From the NCBI RefSeq assembly GCF_030052815.1, contig NC_079499.1, positions 82,623,183 to 82,687,182 of the forward strand: a stretch of 64,000 bases of DNA. The letters run 5' to 3'. The notes below the pieces were generated by a model. The model searched no databases. It was not told the DNA's origin and saw only the letters and a list, made by a program, of their open reading frames with translations. Origin of the DNA: Hevea brasiliensis (taxonomy: Eukaryota; Streptophyta; Magnoliopsida; Malpighiales; Euphorbiaceae). Positions 47,783 through 61,201 of this stretch are shown in pieces. The translations under genes and the position numbers were made by a program. Every line of letters begins with the position of its first letter. Position 1 is the stretch's first letter.

Positions 47783-50700
47783 TGTAACACCCCTATTTGC
47801 ATAGCCTATTATATTTTACTGTTCCGGTGATCGGTCTTAGTTCGGACAATTAAGAGAATTAGAACCACATCTAAGACACCTAGTTAAGCCCTAAACACAA
47901 ATAATTAGTAATTGCTAAATAGTTAAGCATAAATAAGAAAAATGAAATACAAGAAGTTAAATGAGTCGGGAGTCACAGTGATGGGTGATCTTCTCAGAAA
48001 TGACTGCGAGGTTAGTCTAAACTCAAATTTCGAACCATAAAATATGACGCCATGGTCCTTAGGACTATTGTGAACACATTGGAAAAGAGAAAATCACAAT
48101 AAAAGAATTGTTAAGTAGGTCAAATAATTAGGTCAAGGATCCAAAAGAAATATAGAATTACTTGCAAACCGGATCAAACCGATGAGGGGTAATTTGGTCA
48201 ATTCACTCCTAGAGCTGACTCCTGACCTAACTGTCCAATAAAATTGGATAAAAAAAATTTCAGAATTGGGAATTGAAGGAACGGAAGCGTGAAAAACACA
48301 AGTTTATACCATTGAATTCAAAAATTTTCACCTAGGGTCACATGCATCATGCAAGATTTATTTTTTATTTATTTGATTTCAATGATAAACAACATATTAA
48401 AACTCTTTTAATATGTTTTTGGATCTGTATTTGCCATTTAAGATTTTAAAATTAATCAGATTAATTTTAGAACCCTAGATTAAATCAAGAACGATTACAC
48501 TAACCTCTTGATGCACTGCAGCGTGTCTGCGCCTTTGAGATTCGTCTTCAGGACACCAGATGTTGTCCCTCTAGCTTGTCCACACCAAGAACACCTATGG
48601 CAGCCCTTGAATAGCTTCTAAAGCTTTTTCTATTAATTAGAAAATCAAGTTCTGCCTTTTAAGAGATTAAAGATGTAAACAGGACACTAGAAACAATTTC
48701 TAGTGTTCTTAATTCAAGAGATTGATGGCTAATCTCTTTGAATTGATAAGAGATGAAGAAGAAGAGATGAAAACCCTCAAAGTGGCATGACAAAGGAGTG
48801 TGGCTGCTGGTTGTGTTTTATTTTCTCATAACAACACTTAAATAGCTAGGTTAACACATTAAACCCTTGCCACATGTCACCCTTTGATTAGCTCTAGGTT
48901 TAAGTGACCCAATCACATTGTGCCAAGTGTCAAACCTATATTTAATCTTGATTTTAATCATCTTACATGATTAAAAAACATTTGGCAAGCTTATGTGTAA
49001 TCCCATGTGTCACCATCTCATGGTGCCACGTGTCACACTGCAAAATGACCAAAATGCCCCTGTGTCGTAATTTTGAGTTCTCAATCCAAAATAAATATTT
49101 TTCTTCTTCTAATTAATTTATATCAAATATAAATTAATTAATTAATCTCTATTAATTAATTTCTCATTAATTAAATTCATATTTAAACACTTTAAATATA
49201 AATTTAATTTATACTACACATCCAATAATCTAGATTTGGTTTCAAGTCATGCTAGGGACTTTGCAATTTAATTGCAAACCAAACCTATTTAATTAATCAA
49301 TTAAACTCTTTAATTAATTAATTAAATCATATTTAAATAGGTGATAACTTGTGTATGTGTGTGACTTACTAGGCTCATCACTAATTGGCAATGAGACATG
49401 ATATCAACTCTTAATATCATCAGAACTCTTTCTTACCATAAATGATTTCTCTAAATCATTTTATGAACCTCATAGACCATGGTTAACACCTAGAATAGCA
49501 TGCCATGGCCACCCAATTAGTAATAAGGTTTACCTTAAATGAACCTATAATCATATGTTACCATGCACTAGAATCTCTCTGTTACAAAATCCCAACTCAA
49601 GTTGGAGTCATGGTTTATGTCAAACTCCATTTGCTATGAATATTATGTTCTCTTTTAATTCCAGTTCTTGATTAAAAAGATTTTCTCATTAGAAACTCTT
49701 TCTGAATAAATCTATCATCTGGCCAGAACTTGAAACATCAAGAACAATTAAATGAACATAGGATTTTATCTCTATTTACTTAGAGGAACATATTCCATCT
49801 TGATCAACACCTACCTCCATATATAACTAGTAGGAGCCAACACATGCCCATATACCCATACACAGTACAAGTATGAAAGCAGTATCAAACTCAAACTACC
49901 TATATACAAGATAACTGTGCTATCTCAGGTCTAAAGATTATATGCACTGATATGATTTATGACAAAACATTGACAAGAGTAAACTCCATGTGCTTGTCAT
50001 AAGTGTCACCTAGTTCGACCTACTTATCATTTATAAGTGCCTATCATGTTTGTCATATGGCATGAGACTCACCATTCCATCTTATTTATATCTCATATAA
50101 ATAACTTGGGAACAAACATGAATACAATCTTTCTGGATAAGTCATGTCCTTATTATGAAGTATCCTCGATTGTGAACCTATTTATGATACTTTGTGCTAG
50201 AAATATTGTCACTCATATTCTTAACAACTTAAGAATAATATTTCTAACAAAATATCAATGGACCTTTTCTATTACACATAAATATATTATGTAAACGGAA
50301 AAGTGGAAATGCCTTTTATTAATAAAAATATGTACAAGATACATACTAAATGATATGCTCTAGGGCATACTACTAATAGGAATTAAATTAAAAAACTAAT
50401 GGAAAAATAAAAGAAAAGAAAAATAAGAAATGACATCATCAAAATGACATAAGCTATGACATCACAAATAAATTATATTTAATTAAAATTTGACTAAGTC
50501 AAATAAAAGGGATAAAACTAAAAATTGAAAAACAAATTTCACTCTCTTCTTCTTCCCTTAGCCGAGACACACTTTCTCATTTCTCTCTCTTCCTTCATTT
50601 CTCCACCATTGATGAGCCAACCCAAGCTCCATAAACCCTAAATTAGCCATAAATTTCCTAAGATTTCTTAAGAAAACCTTATCCTTGACCCTTGATTTAG

Positions 50701-53314
50701 CTATTGACAACAAAAAGAAGGAGAAAGAAGGAGAGTGTAAGAAGGGAGAAAAGACATATAAAAAGGTTAGTGGTTGTTTCTTAAATCTCTCTTTTAATTC
50801 ATGTTTATATAGTTAAGTGAATTTCGAAATTTAAGAAAAAAAAAATGAAAATGAACAAAAGCATGCACATCCCCACCTACATGAATTTCGACCAAGAGGT
50901 AGTGAACTAGGGTTGAGTGATTTTGATGCAATTAAAGAAGTAGTTAAGTGCAATTTAGTGTATAAGTATTAATTATGCATTTTGATTTTATCAATTGAGC
51001 TAAGCATGAAAATTAGGGTTTTGAACATGTGAAAAAAATTGGAGAAAAAGTTAAGAATTAGTCAATTTATGTAGACCTTATTTGAGTTGGAAAATGGTCA
51101 ATTGTAACCATTTGTGGTGTGTATGAATTGTTGAAAACAAGTTCTAATTCGGATAGATTAGGGTCAATCTACAGGTAGCTTGACCTAGGTCCCTTTCAAG
51201 GACCAAAACTGAAAATTTACCAACCCAATTGGTGTGAGGCCAATTGGGAATGAAACTAGACACAAAATGGCACATTTTTTATTAAGAAATCATACCCAGA
51301 AAGTGACCATAACTTAGTGAACAAATTGGCCGAATCCGAATTAGGCAAACTGACCTGTACAAAAATGACCAAATGAACAGTAGTTATGTAAATGACCATA
51401 ACTTGGTTTAGGAAGCTCCAAATGACCTGAATTTTATACCAAAAGAAAGCTGAGACATAGCCCGACAACTTTCATGGAGAGAACAAATCCAAATTTGACA
51501 ACCTATCAAAACAACCAAAATCCAGAATTTTCCCAGAATTCTGGGTAACACCAAATCTGGCCAGCCATATTCAAATGGCTATAACATGGGCTACAAAACT
51601 CCAAATGGAGTGATTCAAAAAGAGAAATAATGTTAAGACAATAAGGAACAACTTCTAGGAAGAAAACTTAGCCAAATTTCCACAGTAACATGACCAATAG
51701 AACAGTGCAAAATAGGACACCAAAACTTAAAATTTGAAATTTATGCCTAAAAGACTTAAGATTTGAGAAAACAACCAAAACCAATAAATTAGGTAACCAA
51801 AATGTGGTATGCGGGTGAAATTAGAATTCCCATACCTATTAAGCTAGAAATTCAAAAAATTGACTTGAATATAACCCCGAAATACAAATTTTAAAGAATG
51901 TCAAGTTTAGCATATTAAAGATAGGTATAAGTAGATTTGAATTCATTTTTGGACTTATAATAAATTGTGATACTGAAACACTGTGAAACTGTGTATTTCA
52001 GTTGAAAAGAATACAGGGAAAGAACCCAAGACATCGAGTCAAGGCTAAGAGGCGACTCGTATAAGGTTTGTGCACAATATAGAAATTTCTGTAAATTTTC
52101 TTCTACAAATTATTTTGAATGAATTGTAATATTAAATTGTGAATTAATTGTATTGAAATGTTTATTATGCTTTTGACTTAAATTGTTGAAAGTTTACTTG
52201 TATATGTTTTAAATGGCAATAAATGTTTAGTAAATTGTTAAGATAGTTTTGAAACCACTGTGTCATGGCCATATATTTGAATACCTCACTAGCATGACTA
52301 GTGGGAAGAAATAGTTTGAAATTTTGATTCCTTCTCTGGCTGAATTGTTGAGGTGTGTGCCAGTAGAAGAAGAAATTGAATGAGTACCCATATATTTGAG
52401 CTATCTAGCCTTGTGATTTCTCATAAGCCTCTGGCTATTGAGATGAATATGTTTCGAATGGCATGATATAACTGTGTGTTTTTATAAATTTGTTTTGAGT
52501 TTTCCTAAATGAGATTGTTGGATTAAAAATTTATAAATCATGTATTGTATCTGTTTTTCATGTTCAGTTCAATATTTGAATAAATGTGATTTGAATTATA
52601 CATAAACTATTATTTTTAGTATGTTGTGCACCACTGAGTCATAGTACTCAGCGATGGCTGTTATTGCTGTCACAGATATAGAGACTAGAGGAGCAGCAGA
52701 GTGAGCTACTGAAGATCTTGGAGCTACACCCCTTGAAGTTCTGTCAGGTATATTTTATACCCTATTTGTAATATTTATTTTGATGTTTGTAAATGTATGC
52801 ACATGTAATAACTGGTCATGAGCAGTTATATAGAGTTTGTAATAATAGTATTTTGGATTTGTTAATATAAGGTTTGGTTGACTAATGTAAAGTGAGTTTA
52901 CTATAATGAAAAAATGAATGGAAATATTGAGTTGTAAATTATTGATTTCAATTTTGGAGTTTGAGAAATGATGTTGAAGTTTGTTGTGGTAGATGTTGAA
53001 TTGATGAAACAAATTATTGGAAGTGTTTTTACAGGTATTTGAAGAACTGTTTTATTAAAATACAGACGACACTTTGCCGAAATTTTTCTAAAATTTACAA
53101 ACAAAAAAAAATGGACAAAAATTTTAACTAGTTTTCAAACTCTAATTAAATATTTTAATACCAATTAGAAAATGCTCACCACTTCTAAAAAGTAAGAAAA
53201 TTGTTTTAAAATCCCTTATAGGGTACTTAATGAGTTATCGGTAGGTGAAGTTCGATAGTTCATTAGATATTCTACGGGATCATATTATGCCTTGCAGGGG
53301 GGTAAGGTGTGACA
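47783..53314 (+). repeat. 3' LTR of element 3, with nested solo LTR
   Basis: It runs TGTAACACCCCTATTTGC to GGGGGGTAAGGTGTGACA. A copia-like solo LTR interrupts it at GGAAT (48269). Without it the length is about 3.42 kb. It has donor-like GGTTAGTG (50765), a diverged 35-nt repeat (51365-51399) and the hairpin at 52629-52653 before TGTCACAG. Confidence 0.9.
48274..50378 (-). mobile_element. Solo LTR, copia-like, copy 2 (inverted)
   Basis: Reverse-complement copy of 37578-39687. The plus strand runs TGAAGGAACGGAAGCG to GGGCATACTACTAATA, the last CA having decayed to TA. GGAAT flanks it at 48269-48273 and 50379-50383. Long stretches are identical to copy 1, for example around 50040-50290. No internal domain. 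Confidence 0.82.
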
Positions 53315-54160
53315 ATAGAAGTGTATTTTTGAGCCATTTTGCAGGTTGGGTAGGTCCTAGGTACAGGGGGAACTCTGTCGGATTTTTGGTATAACTTAGG
53401 GTGTTTTTTATTCTTTTAAAACTTGTATTGAGTCAATTATATTAAATAATTGTAATATAATTGTCAAGTGATTGAAAACAATCTTCCTTCTCCTCCCAGC
53501 CACCACAGTGACCTCGGTTTACATTTGTGAGTAAAATATTAATTTTAATTATAATTTCAATATTATTATATGCTCAGGCATGCCCATGCATCACTTATAA
53601 ATATATGTATTTATGTAATTAAATACTAGGCACGTTTTATATTGCATCTTTATTTGATTAAATGTTATGAATGTTGTTTTATGGTAATTTGGAGCAATGA
53701 GTGTGTGTGTGTTGGCATGCGTGTGGTGTGTGATATTGGATATGGACAGGACGGGTAGACGCTACTAGAGCTTGACTCGCTAGGACCCAATCCTTTATGG
53801 ATAAGTAGAGGTAGGCACGGCTTAAGATGATCTCGCTGGCCCCCACATTTGGTCTATTGAGAGAAAGTCTGGCTTGAGATGTACTCATTAGCAAATGTTG
53901 GATTAAGAGAGCTGTATAGGGGATCAGCTCCCATATATGTACTATTTGAATATTATATGGTGTGTGAGTGCTCCAAATTACCTTTTTGTTGTTTATGATG
54001 TGATTTGTATGAAAACTATAAAGGTGTTGCATTCCACTCTTTAGGATGCATTAGATAGCTATAGAAATTGTACTTAAAATCAATATTTTACTCTCTGAGT
54101 GTTTTATTGAGGTTAACCTATTTTCTTTTTCGCAGGTCTACTATTAGAATTTAATTATAT
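53315..54160 (+). repeat. LTR-like repeat E, continuation
   Basis: It resumes after element 3 with the ATAGA flank. It contains ACTCTGTCGGATTTTT (compare the hairpin near LTR ends), then a block with TCGCTGGCCCCCACATTTGG and AGTCTGGCTTGAGATG. It ends near a T-rich run and TTCGCAGG at about 54131, which would fit a leader acceptor. The 3' boundary was not found. Confidence 0.4.
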
Positions 54161-55789
54161 TTTGTTCTTTTATTCTGTTCTAAATCTCTGCATGTATTAT
54201 TATTATTAGTGTTATATTCATTTGGATTTGTTATGTATGAATTAACTGGAATTATAAGCATGATATATGAGTGTGCATGGATGATCATTGGGTTGAATGA
54301 GGGAGTTGAGCTCCCATTTGAATTAGTATTGTTATGATACAAAGCTATTCCATCTTCTTCTGTAACTCCTTGTTTCTAACTTCTGCATTATACCTCGGGT
54401 AATATAAGATTGTTTCAGTTAGTGTATTAGTTTTTGTGAAGTATGTAGAGATATAAAATAGAGTTAGCAGATATGTTAAGGTCTGCCATGAGAATATGTA
54501 CTCCAAGAAATGCTATGTTTCTATTAGTATGGATTTAAGTGGCGTGCCTATTTGGTACAAGGCACGAGGACATAAAGGTGATTTTTAGCAATATAGCTAC
54601 CCCAAGTGAGAGTAAGGGTACCACTGCTGGTAGTCTTCAGTGGATAGCCTAGTCATAGTAAGTTCATGCTATTAGTGGATTTAAGAGATAAGAGATCAAG
54701 AGATCTAGTATGTTAGGATGCACCGTAGTAACTATACAATATTCTCAATGTTTGTACTATAAGCTATAAATTACAATACCGATATGGGATGATTGTGTAG
54801 AGATACGTGCTTCCCCGTGGTGCACCATAATTAGGGCATTTGTAAACAATCTCTGTTTTGGTACAATTATGTCAAGACAGAGATTATTTCTACAAAGGAT
54901 TTAGGAAAACTCCTATTTAGGGTTTAAGACCCTAGAGATAGAACATCAAAGATCACAGTTGGGTGATAACTAAAGTCAGTGACTCAGTTATCTTAACTTA
55001 AGCACAAAGTTATAGCATAAGTGGCACGAGACTAGAGGTTTTTACTATGGTTGCAGTGTAATGATAACACCTAGTTAGTGGGATCATCTAGCCTTCGATA
55101 TGGGATCTTAGACAGTCTTACCATGATAAGAGACATTTTGCCTAAAGTTTAGTAAGAATAATATATCCCTCGTATGTCAGCAAGATGCAAAGTACAACCT
55201 TACTACCTAGAGAATACTGAAGGCTAGGAATAAGGTTTATAGCCTATGAAATGATAATTTAAAAAGTTATGGTATGATAAGAGAGTAAATGATTTGACAT
55301 GGTTTTAAGTAAGGTGGTAGATGCAGTGCCTCTATTACAGTCAGTTATGATATAGGGTATGATCTTATACTTTCAAGAAAGACAGGAGATTACTACTAGT
55401 GATGGTGACCTAAAGAAGTGTTCCAGATGGGACTGTAGAGTGTGGTAGAGAGTAGTTGGCTCAAGTATCCTAAAGAGGGTATAAGTTTAACTGTAAGGAC
55501 CATACTTGATTGGATCAAGATGGATAAAGAGCCAATAAATTGAATGACGGGTTTGGATACCCAGTACTTTAAGTTTTGGATAATTAAATGGATATGAGAA
55601 ATTAAAACTGCTATAGATCCCCTCTTTCAGGTAGTAAGGGGTAGTATGTAGTCCAAAGGGGTAGGACAAGAGATCAAGCAGGGAATGTATGACTGCTATT
55701 CCCTGAGTTCATCATTAGCTTCTTACTGTTTAAGACAAAAGTATACATCAAATAAAGAAAAAGAAAAGGACAGAAGTTAGCATTGATAA

Positions 55790-55844
<55 letters not shown>

Positions 55845-57648
55845 GGTGTAAAAGGAAAAGATTAAATAGTTGGTTCAAATGCAGCAAAAGAGATAACCTA
55901 AATGCCAGTAGAAGTATTAGCTAAAATGATTAGAGGACCAAATCTGAGTAACATTGAAGTGTAGATGACATGATAGGAACAGTGAAAAAGGTATAAATTT
56001 CTGACAGGACAGTCAGGTCAAGAAAGAGAGTAGAGCTAAAGAATAAAATAGTCAAAGTTTGGATTCGAGTAAGATAAAAGGAGTTGGTTAAAGAACAAAC
56101 TGAAAAGCCCATATGAGGATAAGAATGCAAAGAATAGAGCCATTATATAGAGGAGGCAAATGTGGTTCCAGGGAAGGTAAACAAGATAAACAAAAAGGTA
56201 AGGATAGAGGGTTTAGAAATGGACAACATTAGGGATAACGTTTGTTAAGGTATAGAACTTAGAAGTGTCGAACTCAGAGCAGGTTGTAGTTGGTGTAGTG
56301 TTAAGGGCCTGAACCTAGAGCTTAGAGTTGTAGGATCTAGATTAGACCTTATCTATTTTTTTGTCTCCAAGTTAGAATAAGGAGGCAATGACATAAGAAC
56401 CCTTGTGGTTGTTGAAAGTATGAAGGAAGTCAGGTGAGATGTGCAATCAAAGTAGGTAGTAGCTGTAGAGTGTGTTGTGGTAACTTGAATTGTCTTATAA
56501 GACAAAGAAGCAAAGTCAGTAGGAGTAAGCTGAATAAAAGCCAACATAAGTGATTTAAATATGCAAGATGAGGAAAAAGAATGAGGGATAATGTTACAAA
56601 GGCTTGATGTTAAAATTCAGAATGGTGAGGCCTAGAGTCTATAATTAGAGTTGGACAAATATTTTCAGTGTAACCGATAGGATAATTATGTAAAAAAAAT
56701 GAAAGATGATAATGTGATAATATGTAGTAGAACACTAGTAAAGGTCAGAATAGGACAGGGTGGGTATAGATGTAATTATAAGTTATTAAGAAGCATATGG
56801 ATTAGAGGAGTGATTGTTAGTAAGATTGGAGTATATCTGAAAGAATCTATCTATTAGTGCTTTATCTTCCAGAACATAACCAGGTATACTGTGCATTAGA
56901 CAAATAATAATAAGTATAGTGGACAAATGGAGAATAAAAGAGATTATAAATTTTAAGATGATATGTTGGATGGGGTAACAGTATAACATGGATAGGTATA
57001 GCTGATATCTTATGATAAAACACAACAACTGCAAAGAAGTAATGAAACTAAAAAGGAAGACTAAGGGGTGTGAGCTAAACCTTGTTTATCAAACAATGGT
57101 ATACCATAAATGGTGGGAGAAGATTTCTCCTTCTTTCCAATTAGCGCGTGTTTCGATTCTATGAGATTATGTTAAGAAGAGAGGTCGTGTCAAAGTGACC
57201 CAATTAATTGAAAATTTGATGGGCGTTAGTACCCATCCAATCTTCTGAGGCAAAAATGACAATAAGTACATACCTAGTGTCAAGGATGAAAAGACAATTA
57301 GGATAGTGACCGAAGTTAGATCAAGTTAATTACCAAGGTTTGCAACCTTTCTAAACTATGAGCTAGAGGAAGTGTTATTTATGGATAAGTTACAATGGGT
57401 GAAATCATTGCTGATTAGTAGATTTGAGGCTAAAGTCTAAAGAGCCATGGGCAGTATGTGTGGTTGTATTAAGGAGAATGAAAATGTGAAGTATCTTGAC
57501 CGAAATTATAGCCTAGCATACATTTCCCATAGCCATGTTAGTTCAGCTACAACTTATAGTTTCAAGAGCTCTTATCTAACTATGATGAGCAATTTCCTAC
57601 AAAGGGTACCAGGGAATGATAATGTTCTAATGGTTAAGTTAGGAAAGG
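54161..57648. other. Purine-rich non-coding block
   Basis: No gene, LTR end, PBS or known domain was recognised in either strand. The plus strand is strikingly rich in A and G over most of its length, for example 55850-57070. It may be the decayed internal part of repeat E read on the plus strand, since LTR-retroelement sense strands are often purine-rich, but nothing coding remains to prove it. Confidence 0.35.
55793..55841. repeat. (AT)n microsatellite
   Basis: About 24 uninterrupted AT units. Confidence 0.95.
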
Positions 57649-57649
57649 C

Positions 57650-60600
57650 GTGACACCCCTTACCCGTCTACTGTATAGCCAAGCAAGAAGTGCCACATTC
57701 GGTATTGGAGCACCCTATCTTATCTTATCATGTCCATTGTAAATTTTAATATAATTTAAAAATTGTAATCCATGTGTAGAATTTTTTTTTTTTTTTTATA
57801 ACTTGTTTCTGTGGAGACTCGGACAGAGCCTCCTCTGTTTTGTTAGTATATGGCGGGTTCCACTAGTTACCTGCTAACATGTTCATATTCATTTCACACA
57901 TTTCCATATCATATTCTATTGTATCATATCATTTACAACTATTTATGAGATCTCAAAAGGATATCATCTATTGCATTCATATAGAAATTCATAGATAATA
58001 ATTTACAAGTTTACTTACAATCTCAAAGTTTAATTACAAGTCCAAAATGAAATACATTATAAACTAGTAATTACATCATGACTATACACAATGAACCAAA
58101 ATACTAGTCTATACATGGGCCTTACCAAAATACAAAAGATTAGTGAGGTGACTTTGGACGGTGGCAGATCTGGTCGGAGCTCTGTTCGAACGCTACTATG
58201 GCAGCTGCTGGGACTGGTCTCCAGTACCTACGCAATGAAAAATCAATGCGCTAAGCATAACGCTTAGTGGTGCATAATTTATAATAATAATAACTAAACA
58301 ATTGAAATAATAATTCTATATGGCAATTTCATAATTTCTGGGTCTTTTACATTTTCATTGCACTTTGGAAACAATTAAAATTATTGGGATCTTTTTTGTT
58401 TACTTATTATATATTAAGTCTTAATTAATCATTATCAATGCCCAAGAAACCTATAACAAATTGTAAAAGCTAGATACATGGGAGTATACTAGTTAGACAG
58501 CCATATGTTTATCCAATATACGTCGGTCAAGTCAGGCATGAAGCCTGCGGGTAGGCATTTAAGCCAGATATAATATTAGGCACATTGGCCAATGGGCAGG
58601 CATAAAGCTTGTAGAACAATTATGTCACACAGATTTTATCTGTTAATGATTATACCTATGGGTAGTACTACTATTTGTAGTCCCTAATTGGTATACCAAT
58701 TGATCTAAAATAAATAAATAAGTCTAGGTATACTATGGGTAATTAAGCATTCTTACATATTTATTTGAAATGTTCATGTCACTTTATCATGGGAAAATAG
58801 GTCCTACATACCCCTTTCATGTGATGTAGTGTTTAATGGCTTGTTAGGGTTGATTTCTTACGACAAGATAATTTATCTCATGGACCTTTCTTTAGGTTCA
58901 ATTTTTGTGTCTCACATTTACCTATCCATTTGATCTGTTTGTAGCCACTGTTTGGCCACACTTCCTTCATGGAAGTTGTTTCTCTATGCCTTATCTTTAT
59001 TTTATATTTTGAATCATGTCAATTTGATTTTTATAACTCAAGTTATGGTTGGATAACCATAACTGACTCATTTCCAGATTCTGGTTCCTTAACTAGGTAG
59101 CTTTTGGACTTAGAGTTTACCTAATTAATAGAACATGTTACAGTCACTTTTAGGGATACTGATCTTCATAGAAATTGTTTTCCTATGTCTTACGATCATT
59201 GGGAAATTTCAATCACAATTTTTCAATTTTTTTGGAATTATTTATGGTCAATTAACTGACCTAGACTCATGTACCCTATGCCAATAGGTGTTCAGTTCAG
59301 GTCAGTGATTGCAGGTCACTTTTTGAGGTTCTTTTATTCATAATTTAAGGTAGATTTCTAAAACAAAGTTGTAGCTCTATTTATCAGGTTTTTGGAAAGG
59401 TATGGCTTATCCCAATTAGATTTTTATAGTGAGAGATATGACTAAAATACTGTTCTAGGATCAAGTGAACTTTGGTCAGATTCCAGGTTTTGATGCAATG
59501 ACTTGTTCTAACTATTTGACCTAGTTCTCTTGATTTTTGGGTGTTGGTTATACCAATTTTGTATATCTGTGTTTTGTGGACATTTTTCCAGTGGTTTCAT
59601 TACATTTGAGCTCTTGTAGTCTAAGTTATGGCCATTTTTCCAAAACTGGTCGGGTAAGTTCATGTCCTGCAGTTTCTAGACAACCTAATTCTGGGCAGTT
59701 TTATAACCCAACTTTGGCTAGCAATTTGGTTTGGTTTTTAGCGTTTCTGAGTTCAGTGGTCATCATGAAAATTGTATCTCTATATCTAAGCTTTCCAATG
59801 ATATTATATTCAGGTCATTTGGACCAGTATAGAGGGAGTTATGACCAAATGAATATGTACTATTCATTTGGTCATTTTCTGGGTTTTGTGTAGGGTCATC
59901 CGGATTTGTGAAGTGTTTAAGTCAAGTTTTGGATAGAATTTAGGCATGGTTTCTTCATGAAAAATGGGCTATTTTGGGTCTAGTTTCACCTCCAATCGGC
60001 CTCATACCAATTGGAGTCACATAATTTCAGTTATGGTTCATCAAACACACTAGACTCATTGAGTCCCAACCTACAGAAAACAAGCACTCCCAATTTTCAA
60101 TTTCGTCCAACTTCCTTACTTCAATTAGCATGCATAGCACTTCTATAAGCAACAATCTCAACTCAATTAGGTCAATATGAAGCATTTACATAAAGTCCCC
60201 AAATCATGCACATAAACCCTAATTACAATCACCCAATTTACACAAACTCAACTCATTTACACTTCTAATCATATCAAATATTCAAACATCCTCATGAGAC
60301 CATTTTTCATCACTTAAAAGCATCAAACCTCAAGGGTTCCATGGCAGCTAGAATTTGGGCATTTCATTTTCTTATCATTTGTTTTTATTTTCATGTGACA
60401 CTCACCCATCTCATTATTCTTGCAAGATTTAAAGAAGAGAGAAAGTGGTATCTTACACTTACCTTTGTGACCCAACTTGCAAACTTTAATTTCCCTTCTT
60501 CTAATGGGTATCTAAAGCTTTCTTATGGGGTGAAGATGATTTTTAGTGAAGAGGGCTAAAGGTTTTGGTAAGTGACTGAGGGAAGAATCAAGCTCAAAGC

Positions 60601-60757
60601 TTGAGCAAAAATGGTGGAGGGAGGAAGCACATGGAGCCGGCAATGAGAGCGAGAGAAGAGGAAGAAGAAGATGAGTTGGTGGGTTTTTGTCTTCTTATGG
60701 GTATTTATATATTCTATATATGTTGTACTTAAATTTTTAAAATTTCATAAGTCTTTT

Positions 60758-60790
<33 letters not shown>

Positions 60791-61155
60791 CTTTTCTCTT
60801 CTTCTTTTTCCTAATTCAAATTAATAAATTTATAATCTTAATTTATTTTAATTATTTTAATTCTCTCAAATTTTAATTTGACATTTAGGTCAAAATTCAC
60901 CTCTGGGGTGAAATGACCAAAATACCCTTCATAGTGCATATCGAGTTATTTTTATTATTTTTGTACCAATTAATAAATTCTCTTAATTTTATTTTATTTT
61001 CTCTAAATTTTTCTTATATTTTCTTAACATTTATTCCATCAATTTATGCCTCCTCACTATGGTTTAAGTGTTGTTCCAGACATTCTGACTGTCTGAACAG
61101 ATATTAGTTATCGGAACAGTAGAATGTACGAACTGCCTATGGTGAGGGCATTACA
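57650..61155 (-). repeat. 3' LTR of element 4 (family D)
   Basis: The plus strand runs TGACACCCCTTACCCG to GGTGAGGGCATTACA, about 3.5 kb. It carries the hairpin at 58249-58271, a perfect 35-nt inverted repeat at 59841-59875, a consensus donor-like GGTAAGTG (minus, 60456-60463) and a T-rich run near 60757-60800. Confidence 0.88.
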
Positions 61156-61168
61156 ATTCTTCCCCTCT
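61156..61168 (-). other. Polypurine tract, element 4
   Basis: The minus strand reads AGAGGGGAAGAAT directly before the LTR. Confidence 0.87.
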
Positions 61169-61201
61169 AAATAGAAATTTCATCCTCAAAATTAACTAAT
61201 G

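Larger units (their letters stand above)
26227..53314 (+). mobile_element. Element 3: degenerate chromovirus, family B
   Basis: Full-length copy interrupted by nested insertions. The 5' LTR is 26227-28597 plus 41814-42880, the internal part 42881-47782, the 3' LTR 47783-53314. After removing the inserts the two LTRs are about 3,438 and 3,422 bp, which confirms the reconstruction. Flanks ATTGA (26222-26226) and ATAGA (53315-53319) match at 4 of 5 bases, an aged target duplication. Gag, protease, RT, RNase H, integrase and chromodomain are present in order, with several frame changes and stops. Catalytic residues are lost in RT and RNase H. Confidence 0.9.

Noticed and set aside
53594..53598. 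CTTAT as the right target duplication of repeat E (left copy at 25021-25025)
   Set aside because: It is preceded by CA, but typical LTR-like sequence continues well past it, and such a match is expected by chance in several kilobases.
55793..55841. (AT)n tract as an origin or regulatory element
   Set aside because: A plain microsatellite; nothing around it supports a function.
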